Assembly (NCBI GenBank): GCA_903842345.1
Contig: CAIMLR010000023.1
Coordinates: 62,001 to 126,000, forward strand
Reading direction: 5' to 3'
Length of the DNA stretch: 64,000 bases
Source of the DNA: an uncultured Myxococcales bacterium
GTDB taxonomy: Bacteria; Myxococcota_A; UBA9042
The position numbers and the translations under genes were made by a program. Position 1 is the first letter of the stretch, and each line of letters starts with the position of its first letter. The notes below the pieces were generated by a model. The model had not been told where the DNA came from. It ran no database searches and saw nothing but the letters and a program-made list of their open reading frames with translations. Shown here one piece after another: positions 18,979 through 27,899 of this stretch.

Positions 18979-20025
18979 ATGCTGAAACTGTTTTTCGTGC
19001 TGGCGCTGCTGGCCGTGCCGACCGGCGCGCTCGCGGCGGATCCTGCGCCCAAGCCGACTGAAGTGATTGTGCCGCCCAAGCCGGTCCTGGCGGCGCGGCG
19101 TGCGACGCTGCCGCAGGGGTACCACGAGGTTGACGGCGTGGTCGCAACGGTGGGCGACACGGCGATCCTGCAAAGTGAGCTGCGCCGCGCCATGGGCCAG
19201 ACGCGCGGCGGCAATGACCCGGTGCCGTCGGCTGAGCCGCGGAGTGCCGACGCGCTGCGCAAACAGACGCTGGATACGCTGATCGACAACGCGCTTGTGG
19301 CAAAAGCGGCAAAGGATCTCGGGCTCGTGGTCAGCGATGGCGAAGTTGACGGCCAGATCGACCAGACGCGCAAGCGGATGCACAAGTCCGCGGACGAGTT
19401 TGAGGACATCGTGCGCAACATGGGCTTTCCGACCACGGCGGCGTATCGCCAGCATGTCCGCACGGAGATGGTGCGCGTCCAGATGCTGCGCGCCAAGATC
19501 GCCGGCAAGCTGCGGGTCACCGACGACGAAGTGAACCGGATCATCGATCAGGAGTATGGCGGCGGGCAATTTGAGGACGAGGTGCACTCGCGGCACATGC
19601 TCATCGGCGTGCCGGACGACGCCAATCCGCAGCGCGTGACGGAGTTGCGCGACCGTGCGTGGCATTGCTACGACGACGTCGCGGTGCACAAGAAAGCGTG
19701 GGATGAAGTCGCGGAGGAGTGCAATGACGACTCGGCGACGTCCGAGGGCCACGGCGACCTGGGCTGGCAGAAGCGCTGGACGCTGGACCCGACCTTTGGC
19801 AACAAGCTGTGGTCGCTGCAGCCGGGCGAGATCTCCACGGTCGTGCAGACGCCGTACGGTTTCCACATCATCCAGTTCATCGAGCGGCGCCGCGTGCCGG
19901 TCAAGGACAAGCAAGTGCTGACGGACTACGTCCGCGCGCGGCTTCAGGAAGAGCAGTTCACCAAGCTGTACAAGTCGTGGCTCGAGGAGATGCGCGGGAG
20001 CGCGCACATCGACCTGCGGCTTTAG
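18979..20025 (+). CDS. SurA-like periplasmic peptidyl-prolyl isomerase
   Basis: MLKLFFVLALLAVPTGALAA signal peptide; VDGVVATVGDTAILQSEL; EVHSRHMLIGVPDD; VQTPYGFHIIQFIER. Confidence 0.88.
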   Translation: MLKLFFVLALLAVPTGALAADPAPKPTEVIVPPKPVLAARRATLPQGYHEVDGVVATVGDTAILQSELRRAMGQTRGGNDPVPSAEPRSADALRKQTLDTLIDNALVAKAAKDLGLVVSDGEVDGQIDQTRKRMHKSADEFEDIVRNMGFPTTAAYRQHVRTEMVRVQMLRAKIAGKLRVTDDEVNRIIDQEYGGGQFEDEVHSRHMLIGVPDDANPQRVTELRDRAWHCYDDVAVHKKAWDEVAEECNDDSATSEGHGDLGWQKRWTLDPTFGNKLWSLQPGEISTVVQTPYGFHIIQFIERRRVPVKDKQVLTDYVRARLQEEQFTKLYKSWLEEMRGSAHIDLRL

Positions 20026-20046
20026 CACCGATTCGCGAGGCGGCAC

Positions 20047-21588
20047 ATGACGACGATCCAGCGGTTGGGGCAGCGCGCGGCGCTGGTGATGGCGCTCGCG
20101 GTGCAGACGGCGTGCGGCGGCGGCAGTGAGCAGGTCGCGGGCGGTCCCCGGAGCGCGCAGGCCAACGCCTACGAGAAGAAGTGCAACTTCAACGCCGGCA
20201 AGCAGCGGTTTGAGCTGGCGCAGAACAACTACACGCCGCTCTCCCTGAGCGTGACGCAGTGGCCGGGCCATGCCGAGACTGTACTGACGGAAGCGCAGTT
20301 GGTGGCGGTGCTGGCCAAGGGCGACGTCAAACGCGCGTCGATTTTTGCCCGCGGCGGCCTGGGCAAGACCCGGCTGGCGGAGTCCCTGCGCGGTCAACTG
20401 TGCGGCAAGATGCCGGTCTTCCTCGTGGATGCCAAGGAAGTGGCCAAGCCGGGCGCGACGGGCAATCCGCTCCTGCGCGCGGTGCAGGCCGAGGCTGGGC
20501 CGGACGTGCCGGCGTTCGTCCAGGATGTGGCCAGCGGCCGCGCGCTGTTCCTGCTGGACGGCCTGGACGAGGTGGCGATTGCGCGGCGCAACGTCGTGCT
20601 GCTGGCGCTGCAAGACGCGGTCGTCCAGCTGCCCAACGCGCAATTTGTCCTGCTGGCGCGGCCACCGGTGCTCGATGCGGACTATGGCTTTACCCCGGTA
20701 GACGCGCGCTGGGCGATCCAGCCGCTGCAGTGTCCGGAAACGGACGCCTTCATCGCCCAGGCGGTGAAGGACGCCGCGGAGCGCGGGCAATTCCTGCAGT
20801 TCCTGCACCGCTACGGTCTGGACGCCAGGGCGACGGTGGGCGCAACGTGCGCGTATCCGTATTTGGCGAGCTTTGGCGACATCAAGACGCTCGTGGAGTT
20901 CCACAAGAAGACGCTGGACCCGAAATCCGATCTCATCGTCAGCCGTGCGCGTGTGCACGAAGCGCTCGTGGGCGCGCGCCTGACCAAGGAATTGCGCGAG
21001 TTGGGCTGGAGCGAGGAGCAGGCGCTGGGCCTTGTGGATCGCCTGGTGGCGGCGCAGCTGAAGCGCAAGGAAAGCGCGGCGATGCGGCTGGACATGGCCG
21101 ATTGCGAGGCGGTCGTCGATGCGGGCGCGAGCACGGCCGCGGAAGATCGCCAGCGGGTGTGTGAAAACGTCTTTCAGTCCGCGCTGTTTCAGCCAATTCC
21201 CGGCGACAACGCCGTGCAATTCGCCAGCGACGGCCTCGCCAACCTGTTTGTCGCCCGCTGGCTGAACAGCGAGCTCGCCGCGCAGAAGGCCCAGGGCTGC
21301 GGCGCGGCGCTCAATCGCGAGGCATTCATCCGCGATGACGACGTGTTCCGGTTCCTCATCGCCCAGCCCGCCGGCCTCAAGTGCGTGATGCCGCTCCTGG
21401 ATGACCGTTGCAGCCGCATCAAGAGCCTGAAGGCCGACCAGGTCGAGATCCTCGACGCGGGCCTGCCGATCGGCAAGGCGCGGCCGCAGATCATCCAGCA
21501 GATGCGCGCGGGCTACGAGGCGACGCACTGGAAGCTGTGCGTCAGGAATACGTTGACGTCGATGGAAGGGACGACGAGCATTCCCTGA
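20047..21588 (+). CDS. NACHT/STAND-like NTPase with N-terminal export or lipoprotein-like signal
   Basis: Walker A-like ASIFARGGLGKTRLAESL; Walker B ALFLLDGLDEV; sensor-like FVLLARPP; FASDGLANLFVARWLNSEL resembles the NACHT 'fxHxxxqEfxaAxyL' helix. N-terminus MTTIQRLGQRAALVMALAVQTACGGG looks exported. Confidence 0.65.
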   Translation: MTTIQRLGQRAALVMALAVQTACGGGSEQVAGGPRSAQANAYEKKCNFNAGKQRFELAQNNYTPLSLSVTQWPGHAETVLTEAQLVAVLAKGDVKRASIFARGGLGKTRLAESLRGQLCGKMPVFLVDAKEVAKPGATGNPLLRAVQAEAGPDVPAFVQDVASGRALFLLDGLDEVAIARRNVVLLALQDAVVQLPNAQFVLLARPPVLDADYGFTPVDARWAIQPLQCPETDAFIAQAVKDAAERGQFLQFLHRYGLDARATVGATCAYPYLASFGDIKTLVEFHKKTLDPKSDLIVSRARVHEALVGARLTKELRELGWSEEQALGLVDRLVAAQLKRKESAAMRLDMADCEAVVDAGASTAAEDRQRVCENVFQSALFQPIPGDNAVQFASDGLANLFVARWLNSELAAQKAQGCGAALNREAFIRDDDVFRFLIAQPAGLKCVMPLLDDRCSRIKSLKADQVEILDAGLPIGKARPQIIQQMRAGYEATHWKLCVRNTLTSMEGTTSIP

Positions 21589-21664
21589 CCGATGTCGCTT
21601 GCCAGACCCGCATCGCGGACTAGACTTGTCCTGTGATGCGGCGCAAAACCGTTGAGGTGAGCCG

Positions 21665-23461
21665 ATGTTGCCTGCACCCGTTCCCGATGATGAAGACGCC
21701 CGCCTCCGCGCTTTGGCGCGCTATCAGATCCTCGACACGGTTCCCGAGCGCGAGTTTGATGCGCTGACGGAAATCGCGGCGCATATTCTGGACGTGCCAA
21801 TTGTGCTGATCTCAATCGTCGCGGCCGACCGCCAGTGGTTCAAGGCGCGCCACGGTCTGGACGTTTCGGAGACGCCGCGCGACGTGTCGTTCTGTGGTCA
21901 TGCGGTGGCGGCGAAGGCGACGCTGATTGTGCCCGACGCGCTGGCGGATGCGCGTTTTGCCGACAATCCGCTGGTGACGGGTGACCCGCACGTGCGGTTC
22001 TATGCGGGCGTGCCGCTGGAGACGCCGGAAGGGCAGGCGCTGGGGACGCTGTGCGCCATCGACCGCCAGCCGCGGGAACTCACGGCCGAGCAAAAGCGGC
22101 TGCTGGAAATGCTCGCGCGCCAAGCCATTGCGCTGCTGGCGCTGCGGCGGCGGACTCTGGAGCTCGAGGCGGCGGAGTTGGAGCGCAAGCGGCTGACCCA
22201 CGAGATCGTCACCCTGCTGGACCACATGCCCGCGTTGATCGGCTATTGGGACAAGGATCTGCGCAACCGCCACGCCAACAAAGCGTACTTCCAATGGTTC
22301 GGCCTGCAGCCCGAGGTCATTCGCGGCATGCACATTCGCGACGTGATCGGCGAGGAGATGTACGCGCTGAACCTGCCGCGCATTGAGGCGGCGCTGCGCG
22401 GCGAAGCGCAGGTGTTCTACCGGGAACAGGTGGGGCCAGACGGGAAGCTGCGGTACTCACAAGCGACGTATATTCCGGATTTTGCCAACGGCGAAGTGCG
22501 CGGTTTCTTTGTGATGTTTACGGACATCACCGAGCGCCGCTTGATTGAGAATGCGCTCTTTGCCGAAAAGGAGACTGCGCGCACCACGCTTGGCGCCATT
22601 ACGGAGGCCGTGATCACGGCCGATGCGGCGGGCCGGGTTGGCTACTTGAATCCGGTCGCTGAGCAGTTGACGGGCTGGTCGCAAGCCGCGGCGCACGGGC
22701 AGCCCATCGCGGCGGTGCTGGCGCTGCGGGCTTTTTCCGGGCAGTCGGAGGCCGAGTTGCTGCGGGCGGCGATTGCCGGCACGGGGGCAGTCGCGGGCAA
22801 GCGCACCGCGTGGCTGCTGCGGCGCGATGGGTCGCAGCTGGCGGTGGAATACACGCTGTCGGCGCTGCATGGTCCGGAAGGCGAGCCGACGGGCGCGGTT
22901 GTTGTGGCGCATGACGTCAGCGAGGCGCGTGAGCAGGCGATTCGCATGACGCGGCTCGCTTATCACGATGCGCTGACGGGCCTGCCCAACCGGCTGCTGC
23001 TGCACGACCGGCTGGAGCAGGCGGTGGAAGATGCGCGCCGCGGCCACGCCCGTTTCGCGGTTGTGTTCATCGATCTGGATGAGTTCAAGGAGCTGAGCCT
23101 GGCGCTTGGCGAAGAGACCGCGGACGCCGTCCTGCGCGCGGTGGCGCAACGCCTGCGCGCGTCCGTGCGCGGGAGCGACACGGTGAGCCGTTTTGGCGGC
23201 GACGAGTTCGTGGTCCTGCTCTCCGCGGTGACCGACAAGGCGAGCGCCGTGGGGCAAGCGGCCAAGCTGCTGGACCTCATGCAGGAGCCGCTGCAGGTCG
23301 GCGAGCTGACCGTGCCGGCGTCGTACAGCGTCGGCGTGAGTGTGTACCCGGACGATGACACGGACGCAGCGACGCTGCTCACGCACGCGGAAGCGGCGAT
23401 GCAGGACGCCAAGCGCGCCGGGCGGAATTGTCTGCGGGTGTTTGCGGCAAGCGCGGCGTGA
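21665..23461 (+). CDS. GAF-PAS-PAS-GGDEF diguanylate cyclase
   Basis: N-terminal GAF (RYQILDTVPEREFDALTEIAAHIL), two PAS segments, YHDALTGLPNR and FGGDEF with RGSD I-site five residues upstream. Confidence 0.92.
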   Translation: MLPAPVPDDEDARLRALARYQILDTVPEREFDALTEIAAHILDVPIVLISIVAADRQWFKARHGLDVSETPRDVSFCGHAVAAKATLIVPDALADARFADNPLVTGDPHVRFYAGVPLETPEGQALGTLCAIDRQPRELTAEQKRLLEMLARQAIALLALRRRTLELEAAELERKRLTHEIVTLLDHMPALIGYWDKDLRNRHANKAYFQWFGLQPEVIRGMHIRDVIGEEMYALNLPRIEAALRGEAQVFYREQVGPDGKLRYSQATYIPDFANGEVRGFFVMFTDITERRLIENALFAEKETARTTLGAITEAVITADAAGRVGYLNPVAEQLTGWSQAAAHGQPIAAVLALRAFSGQSEAELLRAAIAGTGAVAGKRTAWLLRRDGSQLAVEYTLSALHGPEGEPTGAVVVAHDVSEAREQAIRMTRLAYHDALTGLPNRLLLHDRLEQAVEDARRGHARFAVVFIDLDEFKELSLALGEETADAVLRAVAQRLRASVRGSDTVSRFGGDEFVVLLSAVTDKASAVGQAAKLLDLMQEPLQVGELTVPASYSVGVSVYPDDDTDAATLLTHAEAAMQDAKRAGRNCLRVFAASAA

Positions 23462-23468
23462 TCGGTGT

Positions 23469-23502
23469 GAGGCGCTCGCGTGTTGGCGCGAACGGGCGCC
23501 TC
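23469..23502. terminator. Probable bidirectional hairpin between convergent genes
   Basis: GAGGCGC-TCGCG-TGTTGG-CGCGA-ACGG-GCGCCTC: nested perfect 7-bp and 5-bp stems between stop codons at 23461 and 23501. Confidence 0.6.
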
Positions 23503-26500
23503 AGGGCACGCATCCCGGCAGCGCGGTGTGCACGCACGCTTGGGTGAACGGATTGCACGTGTCCGCTGTGCACTTGTTGGCGTCATCGCACTGGGCATCG
23601 GTCGTGCACTGCGGATTCGGGTTGCACTGCGCCAGCTTCTGGTACAGGCAGTTGCCGGTGTACGGATTGCAGATGTCCTGCGTGCACGGGTCGCCATCGC
23701 TGCAGTCGCTGTCCGCCGTGCAGGACGCGCCGCAGCCGGCGATCTTCTGGTACGCACAGCCGCCGGACTGCTTGTCGCACGCGTCATTGGTGCACGGATT
23801 CTTGTCGTCGCAGAGCACCGTCGCGCCGCTGCACACGCCGGAGCTGCAGATGTCCGCGCTTGTGCACGCATTGCCGTCGTCGCAGCTGATGCCGCTGGTG
23901 GCGGTGTTCGCGCACGCGCCGCCCACGCACGCGTCCGTTGTGCACGCGTAGTTGTCGTTGCACTGCGCGTCGGACTTGCACTTCTTGCCGCACTTCGGGT
24001 CGACCTTGAACACGCACTGGCCGTCCTTCGGGTTGCAGGCGTCAATCGTGCACGGGTCGTTGTCATTGCAGACCGTGGCGGCGCCGCCGATGCACGTGGC
24101 CATGCCGCACGTGTCGCCGGTGGTGCAGGCGTTGCCGTCGTCGCACGCGACGCCGCTTGTGCCGGCCGCGTGGGTGCAGCCACCTGTCGTGGCGTCGCAG
24201 CTGTCCACGGTGCACGGGTTCTTGTCGTCGCATGCCGCGACGGAGCCCGCGGCGCAGAGGCCGAGCGCGCACTTGTCGCCCACGGTGCAGACGTTGCCGT
24301 CGTCGCACGCCGGGCCGCTGATGGCCGTCGCGGCGCACTTGTTCAGCGTGCACGTGTCGGTTGTGCAGACGTTGCCGTCGTTGCAGTCGCTCGCCACGGT
24401 GCACGGGCCGCCGCAGCCGTTGACCGCCGTGTGCGTGCACGCGCCAGTGACGGGATCGCAGGCGTCCAGCGTGCACGCGTTCTTGTCGTCGCAGGTGCCT
24501 GCGACCTTGCCCTGGCACACGCCGGTCTGGCAGACGTCCCCGCCGGTGCACAGGTTGCCGTCGTCGCAGAAGCTGCCGGTCAACGCCGGCGCGTTCTGGC
24601 ATTTGCCGCTGTTGGCGTTGCAGCCGTCCTTGGTGCACGGATTGTTGTCATTGCAGTTGAGCGCGGTGCCCTTGCAGATGCCGCCCACGCAGGCGTCGGT
24701 GCTCGTGCACGGGTTGTTGTCGTTGCACGTCGCGCCCGTCAGCGGCGCGTCCTGGCACTGTCCGGCGACGCACGACGTCTGGATGCACTGCGACTTGATT
24801 GTGCAATCCGCGGCCGTGGCGCAGTTGTTGCCGCATTTGGGAATCGGCGTGAAGAGGCACTTGCCGGTCGACGCCTGACAGTGGTCGAGCGTGCAGTCGT
24901 TGCTGTCATTGCACACGGTCGCGGCGCCGGTGCAACTGCCCGCGGCGCACGCGTCGCCGGTCGTGCATGCATTGCCGTCGTTGCAGCCGCTGCCGGTGGG
25001 TGCCGCGGTGTAGCTGCACGCGCCAAGCGCCGGGTCGCACGCGTCGACGGTGCACGGGTTGTTGTCGTTGCACGTGACGGGCTTGCCCGTTTGGCACGCA
25101 CCGTTCAGGCAGACGTCGCCCTGCGTGCAACTGTTGCCGTCGCTGCACGTCGTGCCGTCCGCGGGGCCGCTGTTGCAGTGGCCGGCCGAACAGCTCTCTG
25201 ACGTGCACACGTTCTTGTCATCGCAATCCGCGTCCACCTTGCACGCTGCGCCGCAGAGCGGAATCGCCGTGTGGAGGCATGCGCCGGTGCTCGCGTCGCA
25301 ACTGTCCGCGGTGCAGCTGTCGCCGTCGTCACACGGAAGTTGGGAAGTGCCGACGCATACGCCGGTCTTGCACGCGTCCCCGCTGGTGCAGAGATTGCCG
25401 TCGTTGCACGGCACGTTGTTGGGGCCGGGGCCGGTGAGGCAGCCGCCGGTCTGTGGATTGCACGCGTCCTTCGTACAGACGTTGCCGTCGTTGCAGATCG
25501 TGGCCACGCCCTGGCAGACGCCCTGGCCGTTGACGATGGCGCACACGTCCCCGCTCGTGCACGCGTTGCCGTCGCTGCACACGGTGCCGGCGGTCGGCGC
25601 CTGGACGCACTTGCCAGCGACGCAGCTGTCGGCCGTGCAGCCGTTCTTGTCGTTGCACTGGCCGTTCGTCGTGCAGGTCGCGCCGCAGTTGGCAATCGCA
25701 GTGTGGGTGCAGCCGCCGGTCTTGGGGTCGCACGCGTCGGTGGTGCACGCGTCGCCGTCGTCGCAGTTGGTCGCGGCGCCTTTGCAGACGCCCGCGGCGC
25801 ACGCGTCGCCCGTCGTGCACTGCTTGCCGTCGCTGCACGCGGTGCCGTCGACTTCCGCGGCGTGGCCGCAGCCGCCCGTCGCCTTGTCACACGTGTCGGT
25901 GGTGCACGGGTCGCCGTCGGTGCAGTTGGTCTTGACGCCGGGCGCGCAGACGCCGCCGGTGCATTGGTCGCCGAGCGTGCACGCGTTGCCGTCCTCGCAC
26001 GCCTTGCCGTTGTTGCCCGGGACAAATGCGCACTTGCCGGTGCCCGGCGCGCAGGTGTCAAACGTGCAGGGGTTCTTGTCGTCGCAGACTACCGGCTTGG
26101 CGGCGCACACGCCCGCGGCGCAGGCGTCGCCGGTCGTGCAGGCGTCCCCGTCGCTACACGTCTTGCCGTCGGCGACCGCGGCCTGCACGCAGGTGCCGCT
26201 GACGCAGCTCGCCGTGACGCAGCCGTTGGACGTCGTGCAATCCGTGTCGATCGTGCACTGCGATCCGCATCCGGCGATCGGCGCAAAGGCGCACGCGCCC
26301 GTTTGCAGCGCGCAACTGTCGGCGGTGCACGCGTTCTTGTCGTCGCACACAGTGGCGGCGCCGGTGCACGCGCCGTTGCTGCAGGTGTCGCCCGTTGTGC
26401 ACGGGTTGTTGTCGTCGCACGTGCCGCTCAACGGCGTCGGTTGGCAGAGTCCCGTCGCGGCGTCGCACGTGCTGCCCAGGCACGTCGAGGCGTTGCCGCA

Positions 26501-27778
26501 CACTTTGGCCGTGCCCGCGCACGTTCCGCTCACGCACGCGTCGTCGCTGGTGCACAGGCTGCCGTCGTCGCACGGCTTGCCGCTGCTCGGGGCGTGGCTG
26601 CAGGCGCCGGTAGCGGATTCGCACGCGTCGTCGGTGCAGGCGTTGCCGTCGTTGCAGTCCTTGGCCGTGCCGCCGCATGCGCCGCCCGCGCAGGTGTCGG
26701 CGGTTGTGCAGGCTTGGCCGTCGTCGCAGGTGCCGCCGTCGATGGCGGCAAAAGCGCACTTGCCCGCTGTGCACGCGTCGGTGGTGCACGGGTTCTTGTC
26801 GCTGCAGTCGCTCGCCACCTTGCAGGGCGCGCCGCAGCCGACAATCGCCGTGAACACGCACCCGCTGGCTTTGGCGTCGCAGGTGTCAGTGGTGCACGGG
26901 TTGCCGTCGTCGCACGCCGTCGCCTTGCCCACGCATTGGCCGGCCACGCAGGCATCGCCGGTGGTGCAGGAGATGCCGTCGTCGCAAACGCCGCCGTTGG
27001 CAATGGCGGTCGCGGTGCACTTGCCGCTCGCCGGATCGCAGGCATCGGCGGTGCACGCGTTGCCGTCACTGCATGCCACTGGCTGCCCGACGCAGAGGCC
27101 AGCGTCGCAGCTTTCGCCCGTTGTGCACTTGAGGCCGTCGTCGCACGGCGTCGCGTCCGCTTGCGGGGTGGAATGGCACGCGCCCGTGGCGACATCGCAC
27201 GTGTCCGAGGTGCAGCTGTTGCCGTCGTCGCAGTCCGCGGCGGTCTTGCACGCGGCGCCGGTGCACGTGGCGTTGGGCGTGAACACGCACGCGCTGTTCT
27301 TGGCGTCGCAGACGTCGTTGGTGCACAAGTCGCCGTCATCGCAGACCCGCGGGGTGCCGCCGCCGCAGACGCCCGCGGTGCACACCTCATCGATCTGGCA
27401 GAACCCGCTCACCCCGCACGCCGTGCCGTCCGCGACGGGGGCTTGCACGCATTCGCCGCCCACGCAGGCAGCTTTGGTGCACCAACTGCCCGTCGTGCTG
27501 CACTCCTCGTCGCTCGTGCAGGTTGGGATGGCGGTGTCGGGCGCATCGCCGTTGTCGCTCGCCGCATCCGTCTGGACCGCCAGATCGGCCTCAATCGACG
27601 TGTCGACGGCGACCTTGGCATCGGTCGTATCCGAATTGAATTGCACGTCGCCGTTCGCCGTCGTGTCCGGTGCTTCCTCGCCCGTGATCACGGCGGCCGT
27701 ATCAGAGCCGCAGCCCGCTGCGCCCAGCAGCGCCGTCAGAGCCACACACCACTGCACCACGTTCTTGCGTTGCCACAT
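23501..27778 (-). CDS. Giant Cys-rich CTDC-repeat surface lipoprotein (~1425 aa)
   Basis: MWQRKNVVQWCVALTALLGAAGCGSD lipobox, then about 44 units like CDDGNPCTTDTCD / CDDGNACTTGDAC, resembling the Dicty_CTDC family. Confidence 0.9.
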   Translation of the reverse strand: MWQRKNVVQWCVALTALLGAAGCGSDTAAVITGEEAPDTTANGDVQFNSDTTDAKVAVDTSIEADLAVQTDAASDNGDAPDTAIPTCTSDEECSTTGSWCTKAACVGGECVQAPVADGTACGVSGFCQIDEVCTAGVCGGGTPRVCDDGDLCTNDVCDAKNSACVFTPNATCTGAACKTAADCDDGNSCTSDTCDVATGACHSTPQADATPCDDGLKCTTGESCDAGLCVGQPVACSDGNACTADACDPASGKCTATAIANGGVCDDGISCTTGDACVAGQCVGKATACDDGNPCTTDTCDAKASGCVFTAIVGCGAPCKVASDCSDKNPCTTDACTAGKCAFAAIDGGTCDDGQACTTADTCAGGACGGTAKDCNDGNACTDDACESATGACSHAPSSGKPCDDGSLCTSDDACVSGTCAGTAKVCGNASTCLGSTCDAATGLCQPTPLSGTCDDNNPCTTGDTCSNGACTGAATVCDDKNACTADSCALQTGACAFAPIAGCGSQCTIDTDCTTSNGCVTASCVSGTCVQAAVADGKTCSDGDACTTGDACAAGVCAAKPVVCDDKNPCTFDTCAPGTGKCAFVPGNNGKACEDGNACTLGDQCTGGVCAPGVKTNCTDGDPCTTDTCDKATGGCGHAAEVDGTACSDGKQCTTGDACAAGVCKGAATNCDDGDACTTDACDPKTGGCTHTAIANCGATCTTNGQCNDKNGCTADSCVAGKCVQAPTAGTVCSDGNACTSGDVCAIVNGQGVCQGVATICNDGNVCTKDACNPQTGGCLTGPGPNNVPCNDGNLCTSGDACKTGVCVGTSQLPCDDGDSCTADSCDASTGACLHTAIPLCGAACKVDADCDDKNVCTSESCSAGHCNSGPADGTTCSDGNSCTQGDVCLNGACQTGKPVTCNDNNPCTVDACDPALGACSYTAAPTGSGCNDGNACTTGDACAAGSCTGAATVCNDSNDCTLDHCQASTGKCLFTPIPKCGNNCATAADCTIKSQCIQTSCVAGQCQDAPLTGATCNDNNPCTSTDACVGGICKGTALNCNDNNPCTKDGCNANSGKCQNAPALTGSFCDDGNLCTGGDVCQTGVCQGKVAGTCDDKNACTLDACDPVTGACTHTAVNGCGGPCTVASDCNDGNVCTTDTCTLNKCAATAISGPACDDGNVCTVGDKCALGLCAAGSVAACDDKNPCTVDSCDATTGGCTHAAGTSGVACDDGNACTTGDTCGMATCIGGAATVCNDNDPCTIDACNPKDGQCVFKVDPKCGKKCKSDAQCNDNYACTTDACVGGACANTATSGISCDDGNACTSADICSSGVCSGATVLCDDKNPCTNDACDKQSGGCAYQKIAGCGASCTADSDCSDGDPCTQDICNPYTGNCLYQKLAQCNPNPQCTTDAQCDDANKCTADTCNPFTQACVHTALPGCVP

Positions 27779-27899
27779 TCCCACTCCTGAACGCCGTCGC
27801 TTGTCCGCACGCCGCGCCGTCAGTATGGCGATGCACGGCCCTTGGCGCAACGACGCGATGGGATGGATTTTGCAGGGTTAGTCAGTCCTGTTGCGGCGC

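Noticed and set aside
18442-21528. 1028-aa minus strand ORF
   Set aside because: Arg/His/Gln/Leu-rich shadow frame opposite SurA-like and NACHT-like genes.
23501-27778. CRISPR-like regularly spaced DNA repeats (GTTGCCGTCGTCGCA...)
   Set aside because: The periodicity is coding (Cys-rich protein repeats); repeats are degenerate and in frame, with no cas genes.
25050-27881. 943-aa and 839-aa + strand ORFs across the Cys-rich repeat gene
   Set aside because: They are antisense shadows of the CTDC repeats (composition S/H/L/V/A-rich with the same periodicity), and the - strand frame has a lipobox and coherent Cys repeats.
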